From Halioglobus maricola (GTDB lineage Bacteria > Pseudomonadota > Gammaproteobacteria > Pseudomonadales > Halieaceae), in assembly GCF_009388985.1 (NCBI RefSeq), contig NZ_CP036422.1, positions 524,501-588,500 of the forward strand: DNA of 64,000 bases, in the 5' to 3' direction. Below the pieces are notes generated by a model. The model was not told the DNA's origin, did not search any database, and worked only from the letters and a program-made list of their open reading frames with translations. The position numbers and the translations under genes were made by a program. Of this stretch, positions 20,601 through 28,344 are shown piece after piece (the first letter of the stretch is position 1; each line of letters opens with the position of its first letter).

Positions 20601-20717
20601 CAGTTTATCGATCCGGATGCGAAGGCCGGAACAAGTTATGAGTACCGGCTGATAGAAGTCGAATCCATGGGCGGTGAGAACCAATACGGCCCATTTGTTC
20701 TAGAGGTAAGCCAATGA
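17602..20717 (+). CDS. Giant secreted GEVED/DUF11 protein, frameshifted near its C-terminus
   Basis: The uninterrupted frame gives 1,016 residues and stops at 20652. A signal peptide ends near residue 24 (GASA, then FEFDWED). Then come a jelly-roll-like N-terminal part, a DUF11-type segment (LEVTKTTDETGPVSAGDTI), a VASSC-to-CDFDGSD region, a GEVED-like domain (DEDGV, DTNLNGYFEQ, GGEVEDYQITF) and the C-terminal domain shared with the protein at 13418. That shared domain breaks after MLPGLITAPMGG at a G6 tract (20589-20594). Adding one G restores the expected continuation (QYQFIDPDAKAG, YEYRLIE, YGPFVLE) to a TGA at 20715-20717, which overlaps the next ATG as ATGA. I therefore annotate the gene to 20717 with a one-base deletion. 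Likely a surface protein acting with the C25 protease encoded next. Confidence 0.75.
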
Positions 20718-23137
20718 ACAAGTCACGAACCACTCTGACAACATTGTTAGTCGCCAGTTTGGGAGCGACATCGCTTGTTGCAACTTCCGCCCAGTCGTCG
20801 CCGCAGGGTGAAAACTGGAGCGATTGGCGGGCGATGTCCAGCGGCTATGTGGCGCGCAAGCGTCAGCCCCGTACTTTGCCTGAGCCAGCGCTGCAGGGAA
20901 CCGCCCGTGCCGAAGCTGTGTCCAGGGGTGAGGCAAGGTTGGCGATTGCGCCAGGGACTCAGTCCAAAACGTTGGCGCCAGTATCTGTGAATACCCTGGA
21001 TGCCATGCCTGCAGTAGGTGCATGGGCCTATACCGACAGTGATGCTCTGTTTCGTGTGAGTGAAGACAATCTGGCGGCTACCCTGGGAGTGCCGGTTTCC
21101 GAGGTTCAGGGCAGCCTGGAGAAGGGGCTGGTCAGGATTACGGTGGGCAACAAAGAGACCTCGCAGAGGGCTAACAAGGCAGTGTCCTGGCATCACGACG
21201 CTGACGCCGGTGAGGTACTGTTTGCCGGGCGTGGGTATGAAACGTTTTGGGCGGACAGCAATGCCTATAACATCAAGCAGACCAATTCTGCCCAAAAGGC
21301 CCGGCCGATGGCAGTCTTTGAGGGCGAGGGTCCTGGCGTCGGCGACGATTCGCCTATCTACGCGACTGTGAAGTTCGAAGAAGAGCCGGGCACTAATTTC
21401 CTGCTTCGGGTTATCCCCGATGAGCCCGATGCCGATTTCTGGTTCTGGGACTATGTGTCGGGTGGATACAAGCCCTCTCAGACGTTCAATCTTGATGTCC
21501 CCAGCCCTGCGTTCAGCGGTCCTGCGGAGATTCGTATCGGCCTGCGCGGCTACACAGATGTAGTGGATGGCGATGACCATGTGATCACTGCCACACTGAA
21601 CACGGGTTATGAGATCGGCCAGATCAGCTTCGATGGGGTGGCCGGTGCGGAGTTGGTGGCCGAGTTTGATACATCAATTCTGGCTGCCGATGGCAACAAT
21701 ACTCTGGATATCACCATTCACGCGGCCGATGGCACCTACCCCATCACCCTGATCGACGATATCACCGTGAGCTATACGCGGTTGCCCGAGGCTGACAATG
21801 ATCAACTCTGGTTGCGGGACGTAGACGGTGGCGTGCAGCGAGTAAGCGGGTTCTCTACTGAAGATGTGATCATCATCGAAAAGCCTGAGGCGACTGCGAT
21901 TTTGCGTCGTGACTATTCGGTGGAAGAGTTGGGGCCGGGGAATTTCGCCGTTAGCTTCGAGGCAAAATCAGGTGTCGATTACCTGGTAGCGGCCCGAACC
22001 AGCGCGGCTACTCCGGGATTGGCGGCAGAGTATAACGGCAATCTCAGGAAACGCAGTAATGGCGCCGACTACCTGATTATTGCCCCCCGCGAGTTCGCCC
22101 AAACCGCGCACGCGCTGGCCGATTATCGAGGGAGTCAGAACCAGGTAAAAATCGCCTGGCTGGACGACGTCTACAAGAATTTCAGTGCCGGCCGCGCTGA
22201 ACCAGTAGCGCTTGCAAAGTTCATGCGGCGTGTTCAATCTCACTGGCAATTCGCGCCCACCGATGTAGTACTGATCGGCAAGGGCACAGTAGATGCACTG
22301 GGTCGGCTCAATCTTGCGGTGCCGGATCATTTCATGCCCATCCGTCTGGGCGCTAACCCCCACGGTGCAACGGCATCAGATACGCGCCTGCTGGGGTACG
22401 CCGAAAATGCGCCTTTTGCAGTGGGGCGGCTGCCGATTATTCATGATGCCGAGGGCGTGAGCTACGTCGAGAAATTGGAAGCGCATGAATTGGCCGCGGC
22501 CAATCGTGCTGCGGAAGATCTGCCGAAGGCGTTGCTGGCGGCTGATAACCCTGATGATGGTGGTGATTTCCACCTGGACGTTGCCCAACGCGAAGAGCAG
22601 CTGGTGTATGACCTGGGTTTTGCGGCTGCCGATGTGCGGACGGTTCTACACCAGGGTGACGGCAACGATCTGGATGCAGACAACGATGATGTGGGGTCTG
22701 TGATGAACGACTCTGACAACTGGAACCTGGATTACGTTTCCTACAGCGGACATGGCTCTATTACGAATGCGGGAACTGTGAGCGAAGGTTTTCTCGATAC
22801 CGCCGGTGCTACAAGCCTGACGAACAGTCGCTACCCGGTTTTCTCTGCGCTCACCTGCGCGGTGGGTGATGATACCTATCCCGATTTTCGCTCGGTCGCC
22901 GCCGGGCTTGTGCTGAACAGCAATGGTGGCGCTATTGCCGCGCTCGCGGCTACCGGTTTGTCCGTGAATGCTGACGCGCAGCTGATAGGGTCGTCCTTTG
23001 CCAGCAACTTGTTGATGTTTCCTTCATCGGTAGGTGTTGCATTGCGCGACGCCAAGTTTGAAACCGATGGCCTGATAGCGGACTATATGCAGCGAATGTA
23101 CAGCATTGTGGGAGACACCCAGGCGGGTACTCCCTGA
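20714..23137 (+). CDS. Secreted C25 (gingipain-type) cysteine protease
   Basis: An 807-residue protein with an N-terminal signal (TLLVASLGATSLVATSAQS). The N-terminal ~430 residues look like a propeptide/beta-rich region. The peptidase C25 domain starts at about residue 450 (ADYLIIAPREFAQTAHALADYRG) and includes SDTRLLGYAENAPFAVGRLP. The catalytic dyad is visible as His680 in YSGHG and Cys715 in SALTCAVGD. The domain order is as expected for gingipain-like caspase-fold proteases, usually Arg/Lys specific, though specificity cannot be read here. No type IX sorting domain is evident. It overlaps the restored end of the upstream giant gene and is followed 13 bp later by a peptide-precursor gene, so surface protein, protease and RiPP genes appear to share one transcript. 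Confidence 0.85.
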   Translation: MNKSRTTLTTLLVASLGATSLVATSAQSSPQGENWSDWRAMSSGYVARKRQPRTLPEPALQGTARAEAVSRGEARLAIAPGTQSKTLAPVSVNTLDAMPAVGAWAYTDSDALFRVSEDNLAATLGVPVSEVQGSLEKGLVRITVGNKETSQRANKAVSWHHDADAGEVLFAGRGYETFWADSNAYNIKQTNSAQKARPMAVFEGEGPGVGDDSPIYATVKFEEEPGTNFLLRVIPDEPDADFWFWDYVSGGYKPSQTFNLDVPSPAFSGPAEIRIGLRGYTDVVDGDDHVITATLNTGYEIGQISFDGVAGAELVAEFDTSILAADGNNTLDITIHAADGTYPITLIDDITVSYTRLPEADNDQLWLRDVDGGVQRVSGFSTEDVIIIEKPEATAILRRDYSVEELGPGNFAVSFEAKSGVDYLVAARTSAATPGLAAEYNGNLRKRSNGADYLIIAPREFAQTAHALADYRGSQNQVKIAWLDDVYKNFSAGRAEPVALAKFMRRVQSHWQFAPTDVVLIGKGTVDALGRLNLAVPDHFMPIRLGANPHGATASDTRLLGYAENAPFAVGRLPIIHDAEGVSYVEKLEAHELAAANRAAEDLPKALLAADNPDDGGDFHLDVAQREEQLVYDLGFAAADVRTVLHQGDGNDLDADNDDVGSVMNDSDNWNLDYVSYSGHGSITNAGTVSEGFLDTAGATSLTNSRYPVFSALTCAVGDDTYPDFRSVAAGLVLNSNGGAIAALAATGLSVNADAQLIGSSFASNLLMFPSSVGVALRDAKFETDGLIADYMQRMYSIVGDTQAGTP

Positions 23138-23150
23138 GGAAATAATTTCG

Positions 23151-23345
23151 ATGAGTGATAAAACGTCTGATCAAGAGCCGCGTAAGTCATCGCAGGAACG
23201 TCGGCCATACACGGCGCCACGGATGGTCAGTATTGAAAACCTGGAGGCTGCTGCCAATGCCTGTAACCCGCCTGCCGGGGGGAAATCGACTTCCGGCGGT
23301 TGCGGCAACCCTGGCGACCCCTTTACCAAACCGCTAGGGTCCTGA
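23151..23345 (+). CDS. Cys-containing RiPP precursor candidate
   Basis: A 64-residue peptide with a good ribosome-binding site (GAGGAA at 23136-23141). Residues 1-37 look like a leader: charged, with RPYTAPRMVSIENLEAAANA, in which Y20-x-x-P23-x-M25 resembles the Y-x-x-P-x-(L/I) element bound by PqqD-like recognition domains. Residues 38-64 are Gly/Pro/Ser-rich with two Cys (C38 and C51), GGK at 43-45 and GGCGNPGDPF near the end. HprK-like, PqqD-like and radical SAM genes follow, so modification by the radical SAM enzyme is plausible. It lacks the Gly/Ala1-to-Asp/Glu8 layout of lasso cores. The product class is unknown. Confidence 0.65.
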   Translation: MSDKTSDQEPRKSSQERRPYTAPRMVSIENLEAAANACNPPAGGKSTSGGCGNPGDPFTKPLGS

Positions 23346-24265
23346 GTATCTCCCATAAGCAGGAAAGTGGCCCTCGCCCTTGGGGTGAGTGCGAGGCTGT
23401 CCTTTCTCTGCCCATGCTTTCACTGCGCCTGAAAGGCATTAGCTCGGCCCAACGTGATGCGGTGCAGGAGCAGTATGGAGGCTTTATGCAGCAGCCAGCT
23501 ACCAGCGGCACTCCGGTCGAGGTGGAGGCGTATCGCCTGCCGCAACCACTGAGCGAGCCCGTGACCCATTTTTCCCGTGATGGGCAGTACGCGCCGCGCC
23601 ACCACTGGCAGGGGGCTCGCCTTGACAGTACCGGGTTTAATTTTGTTGCCAGCATGGATTTTTCCGCCAAACCGGCGGCCGGCAGCATCGGTGTGGCGCA
23701 GGAACCAGAGCTTCCCGATGTTGCGGTTCTCGATAATTGCCTCAGGCTAATCACTGTCCATGCGGCGCTGGACAACGGCGGCGCTGTTTTACATAGTGCA
23801 GGCCTGGAGCGAAATGGCCGTGCCTATCTGTTTTGCGGACGATCCGGCGTGGGCAAGACAACGCTGTGTCACAAGGCCGCACCCATGGGTTGTCAGGTGC
23901 TCAGCGACGATCTTAACCTCGTACTTCCCTCTGCACAGGGATTTGCAGCGCATGCAGTGCCGTTTACCGGTGAGTATGGGCGTACGCTCAATCATCTGGG
24001 ATCCGGTGACCATTACCCATTGGCGGCTCTGGTGTTGCTGGAGCAGGGGGAAGAACTCAGCCTGGAGTCGGTGCCCCCGGCAGTCGCCGTTTCGCGCCTG
24101 TATGTCACCAGCCCGTTCGCCAATGAGCAGGCGCATCAGGCTGAAGCCCTGATGGCCGTGCTGGATAACATGGTGGACAGGGTGCCCGTGGTGAAAATGA
24201 CCAGTTCCAGAGAGGCTGCTGCCGAGGATATTTTCAACGTGTTGGAGAGCTACTTGAATGACTGA
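23300..24265 (+). CDS. HprK-related kinase, first copy
   Basis: Up to 321 residues with an HPr-kinase-like P-loop, GRSGVGKTTL (about residues 180-189 from the first ATG), followed by SDDLNLV, the acidic motif that coordinates magnesium in this fold. Homologues are common in PqqD/lasso-type peptide clusters, where one family member phosphorylates the precursor C-terminal Ser in paeninodin biosynthesis. The start is uncertain: ATG 23300 lies inside the precursor gene; CTG 23342 and ATG 23414 are alternatives, and none has a strong ribosome-binding site. The stop overlaps the PqqD start by 8 bp. The substrate may be one of the peptides encoded in this locus. Confidence 0.75.
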   Translation: MRQPWRPLYQTARVLSISHKQESGPRPWGECEAVLSLPMLSLRLKGISSAQRDAVQEQYGGFMQQPATSGTPVEVEAYRLPQPLSEPVTHFSRDGQYAPRHHWQGARLDSTGFNFVASMDFSAKPAAGSIGVAQEPELPDVAVLDNCLRLITVHAALDNGGAVLHSAGLERNGRAYLFCGRSGVGKTTLCHKAAPMGCQVLSDDLNLVLPSAQGFAAHAVPFTGEYGRTLNHLGSGDHYPLAALVLLEQGEELSLESVPPAVAVSRLYVTSPFANEQAHQAEALMAVLDNMVDRVPVVKMTSSREAAAEDIFNVLESYLND

Positions 24266-24524
24266 TTTGTATGGCCTGAGTCCAGCCGTGCGCTTCCGTG
24301 AGGTGGCTGGCGAAGGTGTAATGGTGCAGCTGGACAGTGGCCAGGTGGCCGTGGTCAATGAGCTTGGGCTGCGCATTCTTCAATTGTTGGACGAACCACA
24401 ATCTGTGACGCAACTGGGCAAGGCGCTGTCCGCTGAGTACGAAGTCAGTCTGGAGCAGGCGGAACAGGACGCCCGAACCTATCTCGATACACTGCTCGCA
24501 CAGGAACTGGTGGTGAACTGCTGA
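24258..24524 (+). CDS. PqqD-like RiPP recognition protein (lasso B1 type)
   Basis: An 88-residue protein of the PqqD/RRE fold: strand pairs (FREVAGEGVMVQLDSGQVAVVNELG) followed by helices (LRILQLLDEPQSVTQLGKALSAEYEVSLEQAEQ is the span, positions about 37-70) and a C-terminal helix (TYLDTLLAQELV). Such proteins bind the precursor leader and present it to the modifying enzymes. It is the only free-standing RRE seen in this locus, so it may serve the radical SAM peptide and both lasso precursors. It is tightly coupled to both neighbours (8-bp overlap upstream, 1-bp overlap downstream). Confidence 0.85.
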   Translation: MTDLYGLSPAVRFREVAGEGVMVQLDSGQVAVVNELGLRILQLLDEPQSVTQLGKALSAEYEVSLEQAEQDARTYLDTLLAQELVVNC

Positions 24525-25546
24525 TGGGCTCTTATTACCATCAACATGTGCAGCGGCGGGTGCGGGAACAACGCATTCTGCACGATGTCTCCCTGGAGCT
24601 GACTTACGGCTGCAACTTGGATTGCTTCTTTTGTTACAACGACAGAGAGAAGGTCGGCACTCCCCTGAGCCTGGCCCAATACGAGGCGCTGCTGGAAGAT
24701 CTTGCTGAGATGCAGACCCTCTACTTGATGCTCACCGGTGGCGAGCCGATGATACACCCCCACTTCTTCGCGATTGGCGCCAAGGCGATGGAACAGGGTT
24801 TCGCGACGCGTGTGCGGACGAACGGCCATAGCCTCAGCCTGCGTCAGGCCCTGCGACTGTACGATGAAGTACGCCCCGTCTCAGTGGAAATCAGTCTCCA
24901 CGGTGCCACTGCCGACGTTCACGATAGGCAAACACGCGTGCCCGGCAGCTTTAACCGCTTGTTGCTCAATCTCGATGCAGCACGGCGTGCAGGGCTCCGA
25001 TGCCGCTTGGTGAGCACGCCCACCAGTTGGAATGAACACCAGATTGCTGAGATGTTTGCGCTGGCGGATAGTTTGGGCCTGGAGCTTCGTTTTCAGGGCC
25101 CGGTAGCGCCGCGCGACAATGGTGACACTGAGCCCATGCAGATTCAGCCGCAGGCGCAAACCTGGCAGACGGTGCGCCGTGAGCTGCGAAAGCGCGTCTC
25201 GCCGGACCTGATCGCGGTGGATTTAGGCGTTGGAGAGGGCGATGAATGCGCGACGGAGGAAGACGCTACCTGCAGTGTGGGTGTCAGCGGCGTGGATATC
25301 GATCCCTACGGTAATGTTCAGGCCTGCATGCACTTGCAGGCATCAGCAGGCAACCTGCACGATCAGGATATTCGCTCCATCTGGGAGACCTCACCCCTGT
25401 TTCTCGAAGCACGGGGCAGGGCGGTACAGGCCGCTAGCCAATTTCCCGATGGCCGGCGCGAACAGCACGGCGCTCCGTTGTTCTGTCTTGCGGTTGAAGA
25501 AAACGCCAACAAGGGATGCGGCGATTGCGCGAGTGGCTGCTCGTGA
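24524..25546 (+). CDS. Radical SAM peptide-modifying enzyme with SPASM-like C-terminus
   Basis: 340 residues. The radical SAM motif CxxxCxxC is at C30-C34-C37 (YGCNLDCFFCYN), and the SAM-binding GGEP motif follows (LTGGEPMIHPHF). The C-terminal third has a SPASM/twitch-like Cys pattern: CATEEDATCSVG, then DIDPYGNVQACMHL, and a final GCGDCASGCS, enough for auxiliary iron-sulphur clusters. SPASM enzymes commonly modify peptide side chains or backbones, for instance by thioether or C-C cross-links. Position directly after the PqqD-like gene argues for a RiPP role, with the Cys-containing peptide at 23151 as the natural substrate. The next gene starts inside its last codons. Confidence 0.85.
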   Translation: MGSYYHQHVQRRVREQRILHDVSLELTYGCNLDCFFCYNDREKVGTPLSLAQYEALLEDLAEMQTLYLMLTGGEPMIHPHFFAIGAKAMEQGFATRVRTNGHSLSLRQALRLYDEVRPVSVEISLHGATADVHDRQTRVPGSFNRLLLNLDAARRAGLRCRLVSTPTSWNEHQIAEMFALADSLGLELRFQGPVAPRDNGDTEPMQIQPQAQTWQTVRRELRKRVSPDLIAVDLGVGEGDECATEEDATCSVGVSGVDIDPYGNVQACMHLQASAGNLHDQDIRSIWETSPLFLEARGRAVQAASQFPDGRREQHGAPLFCLAVEENANKGCGDCASGCS

Positions 25547-25857
25547 CGCCGGGTGTTCACTCTGCACTGAGCAGTATTGCCGCCGAGGAATTCGTATCGG
25601 TTACGATTACCGGAGACTGCATGTCCCCTCGCATCCGACGCGGAGATCGCGTGCAGGTAAGGGCTAGCCGATTTTACTGGCCGGGCCAGGTGCTTGTCCT
25701 CAGAAACGGACAAGGGCGATACCTGGCGCATCGTTTGTGGTTGGTGTTTCGTCGCGGAGGCGAGTGGCGCTATATTACAAGAGGTGACCGGGCAGGCAGG
25801 CGGGACGCTTCTGTCACTCGGGATGCGATACTGGGCCGGGTCTTTCAGTCGCAATAG
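25516..25857 (+). CDS. S24/S26 (signal peptidase-like) protein with Cys replacing the nucleophile Ser
   Basis: A 113-residue soluble protein. It shows the order of motifs of the Sec11/SipW branch of signal peptidases: TGDCMSPRIRRGDRV (normally GxSMxPxxxxGD), then PGQVLVLRN, LAHRLW (the His-Arg of the HRI/HRV box), and ITRGDRAGRRD (the GDN/D acidic box). The residue before Met is Cys instead of Ser, so it may be a Cys-nucleophile variant or inactive. No membrane anchor is present. Start options are ATG 25516 (31-bp overlap with the radical SAM gene) and GTG 25543 (GTGA overlap). S26-like genes recur in PqqD/HprK peptide clusters, so leader processing is the obvious guess. Confidence 0.65.
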   Translation: MRRLREWLLVTPGVHSALSSIAAEEFVSVTITGDCMSPRIRRGDRVQVRASRFYWPGQVLVLRNGQGRYLAHRLWLVFRRGGEWRYITRGDRAGRRDASVTRDAILGRVFQSQ

Positions 25858-25863
25858 AGCCTG

Positions 25864-25953
25864 ATGACGATGGCCATATCGAACAACAAGGCTGCGGCGA
25901 TGATCCGCGAAACGTTAAGCACCGTGTCCGCCTGGGGGAGGAAGTTTTCATGA
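25864..25953 (+). CDS. Possible 29-residue peptide overlapping the B2 start
   Basis: An ATG at 25864 opens a 29-residue frame, MTMAISNNKAAAMIRETLST followed by nine more residues. It ends in a TGA that overlaps the B2 start as ATGA, a pattern typical of translational coupling. It fills the only sizeable gap in an otherwise overlapping gene chain. No strong ribosome-binding site and no recognised precursor motif are seen, so it may be a coupling ORF, a small peptide or chance. Confidence 0.3.
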   Translation: MTMAISNNKAAAMIRETLSTVSAWGRKFS

Positions 25954-26405
25954 ATTTGCTCGGCAGATTTCTCGCCTTGTCCGGTACTGATCGACGCTTA
26001 TTTATTTGTGCCTGGTGCCTGCTGGGCTATTACAAACTAGCCATCACCCTGCGCCCGGTAATGAACCTCATCGGCCACCTGGAGCGGGTTGCCGGCACTG
26101 AACCCGCCCCCGAAGCTGATGCTTTTGAGCAGGATGAAGCTGCCAGAATCGGCCGCATGGTCGCACGCGCAGCCGCTCACACTCCCTGGCCCAGTCTGTG
26201 CCTGGTGCAAGTACTCACGACCCAGCGCCTGATGGCCAGCCGCAAGTTGCCCGGCCAGTTTACTTTTGGGGCCATGCTCTGCGGCGACAGGAGCGCTCCG
26301 GATAGAAAACTCGCTGCACACGCGTGGTTGCGCTGCGGTGACCTCGTTGTCTCGGGCGCGGGCGGCCACGAGAATTACGCCCCTACCTGGGCCTTCCGCT
26401 GGTAA
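25950..26405 (+). CDS. Lasso peptide B2-type protein (transglutaminase-like leader protease)
   Basis: 151 residues of the transglutaminase-like family used by lasso pathways to cut the leader at the conserved Thr(-2) site. The catalytic Cys lies in PSLCLVQVLTTQRL (about residue 91) and the His in HAWLRCGD (about residue 128). The N-terminal part is hydrophobic-helical (LFICAWCLLGYYKLAITL), which is common for B2 proteins. It has an excellent ribosome-binding site, GGGGGAGGAAG at about 25934-25943. It lies directly upstream of a cyclase gene and is the only B2 gene seen, so it probably processes both lasso precursors. Confidence 0.85.
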   Translation: MNLLGRFLALSGTDRRLFICAWCLLGYYKLAITLRPVMNLIGHLERVAGTEPAPEADAFEQDEAARIGRMVARAAAHTPWPSLCLVQVLTTQRLMASRKLPGQFTFGAMLCGDRSAPDRKLAAHAWLRCGDLVVSGAGGHENYAPTWAFRW

Positions 26406-26421
26406 CCCTCCGGGCCGAAAC

Positions 26422-28344
26422 ATGAGCGGGATATTTGGTCTCGTATCTTCCGAAAACCTTCCGGGCATCCCAGGCAAGCTGACGCTGATGGCCGCGCAGC
26501 TGACTCACCGCGGGCCGGATGGCATACGCCACTGGCACCGGGGACCGGTGGGGTTTGGCCATGCGATGCTCGCCGCTACCCCCGAGGCGGTCAATGAGCA
26601 GTTGCCATTCTGGGCTGCCGATGCCGCGCTCGCCATTACAGCCGATGCCAGGCTGGACAATCGGGAAGAGCTCTTGCGAACACTCGCGCTGCCCGACCAC
26701 TCGTTGCCAGACAGCCAGATAATTCTCCACGCTTACCTCCGCTGGGGCGAGGAATGCCCCGCCCACCTTTTAGGTGACTTTGCATTCGCCATCTGGGATG
26801 AATCGCAACAGCTGCTGTTTTTTGCCCGCGACCATATGGGTTGCAAACCCTTTTACTATGCATTGATTAATGGCGGCATGGTGTTTGGCTCTTCGGCACT
26901 AGCGGTGGCGGCGGTGCCGGATGTGGGCGCGTGCCTGAACGATGCTCGTGTTGCCGATTTTCTGGTACAGCATCTGGAGGGTGTGGATAAGACATGCAGT
27001 TTCTTTAACGAAGTGTCGCGGCTTCCTCCGGCTCACTGTGGGACATGGCGGTGCGGCCAAATGGCAATGCGTCGGTATTGGCAACTGACAGTAAAGCCGG
27101 AGCTGCAACTGGCTAGCGATGAAGAGTATCTGGAGGCTTTCGAAGAGGTTTGCACGGAGGCTGTACGCTGCCGCATGCGCAGCGCGCAGAAGCCATTCTT
27201 CACATTGAGTGGCGGTTTGGACTCTTCCACGATAGCCGCCCTCGCCAGGAACGTCGCGGGCCAGGAGCAAAGCTTGTCCATTGCGGTTGTCGCGGGCATT
27301 CGCGCAGAAACTGCTGGCTGCCTTGAGAGCGAATGTATCGAAGCCGTGATCGCTCAGGGAGGCTGCGAGCCAAGGTTTTTTGAGCTCGGGGAGCTTGAGC
27401 AGTGGGGGCTTGCGAGTGAGCTGTTCTTCCAAAACATGGAGGATCCCTTCGATCAGTACATGTCCACCTCTACCGTATCTGCACTGATTGCCGCGCAGGC
27501 CGGTTCGCGGGTGCTCCTCGATGGGATCGACGGCGACCTGGTTGCCGGACTTCCTCACAGCTATCCCGATGACTTACTTGCCGCGGGGCGCGTTTTCGAG
27601 GCCTGGCGGGAGACACGTGCACTGTGTAGCAATGCGTACATGGGAACTGCGAGCGCTGGCGGGATGTTTCTCAGAAGTCTGCTCAGGCCGCTGCTCCCAG
27701 CGCGACTGGTTGCCGATCGACGCAGGCGATTGCAACGCAGTCATCTCCGAGCGAGCTGTACTGATGCTATGCTGAGTGGCGACTTTGCCGAGCGCGTGGG
27801 CCTTGCTGCCAGGTTCGACACCCTGCAGGCGGGCCTGAACAGTGGAGAAGACGCGCCGCTGAATGAGCGCCAGCTGGCTACCCTTGAAGCGGCCTATCTC
27901 ACGGCAGCTATTGAGCGCTATGAGCGTGCGGCGAGTTACTTCGGTGTGGAGGCTCGGCATCCGCTGTTGGATATCCGCGTGCAGGAATTCTGCCTGCGCC
28001 TGCCAGCCCGGTTAAAAATGCGCAGTGGCTGGACCAAGTATGGCTTGCGCCTGCTGGCCCAGAAGTATCTTCCGCCGCAGGTGGCGTGGCGCAGGGGTAT
28101 TGGTATCGAACTGGGCTGGCCGATCAACCTTGAGCTTATGCAACGTTACTTTGCAAAGCACGGTGCCGATGTTGCGGTGGTAGTGGAACGCGTCCGGCCC
28201 TTCCTCGACCCGGCCATCGCAGAGGAAGCATTGGCTTTGCGCCCGGGGACACACGCGCAGGACTCTGATCTACTCGACAGGTGGTGGCGGTGGTATTCTA
28301 TGGGCCGATTTCTCTCCAAAGTGAATGATGTGAGCCATGAGTAG
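26422..28344 (+). CDS. Lasso cyclase 1 (asparagine-synthetase-like, C protein)
   Basis: 640 residues from the ATG at 26422. The N-terminal glutaminase-like domain begins MSGIFGLV, with Ser where true asparagine synthetases have the catalytic Cys2, so it should not hydrolyse glutamine. LTHRGPDG and FAIWDESQQLLFFARDHMGCKPFYY are otherwise conserved. The ATP-pyrophosphatase motif SGGLDSS is at residues 263-269. Lasso cyclases of this family adenylate the Asp/Glu side chain at core position 7-9 and close the macrolactam on residue 1. Its last codons overlap by 8 bp the start of precursor A, the presumed substrate. The frame extends upstream of 26422, but MSGIFG is the family N-terminus. Confidence 0.87.
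   Translation: MSGIFGLVSSENLPGIPGKLTLMAAQLTHRGPDGIRHWHRGPVGFGHAMLAATPEAVNEQLPFWAADAALAITADARLDNREELLRTLALPDHSLPDSQIILHAYLRWGEECPAHLLGDFAFAIWDESQQLLFFARDHMGCKPFYYALINGGMVFGSSALAVAAVPDVGACLNDARVADFLVQHLEGVDKTCSFFNEVSRLPPAHCGTWRCGQMAMRRYWQLTVKPELQLASDEEYLEAFEEVCTEAVRCRMRSAQKPFFTLSGGLDSSTIAALARNVAGQEQSLSIAVVAGIRAETAGCLESECIEAVIAQGGCEPRFFELGELEQWGLASELFFQNMEDPFDQYMSTSTVSALIAAQAGSRVLLDGIDGDLVAGLPHSYPDDLLAAGRVFEAWRETRALCSNAYMGTASAGGMFLRSLLRPLLPARLVADRRRRLQRSHLRASCTDAMLSGDFAERVGLAARFDTLQAGLNSGEDAPLNERQLATLEAAYLTAAIERYERAASYFGVEARHPLLDIRVQEFCLRLPARLKMRSGWTKYGLRLLAQKYLPPQVAWRRGIGIELGWPINLELMQRYFAKHGADVAVVVERVRPFLDPAIAEEALALRPGTHAQDSDLLDRWWRWYSMGRFLSKVNDVSHE

Noticed and set aside
23151..23345. Reading the Cys-containing peptide as a third lasso precursor
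   Set aside because: The leader element is lasso/PqqD-like, but there is no Thr(-2) followed by Gly/Ala/Ser/Cys1 and an Asp/Glu at core 7-9 in the right place.
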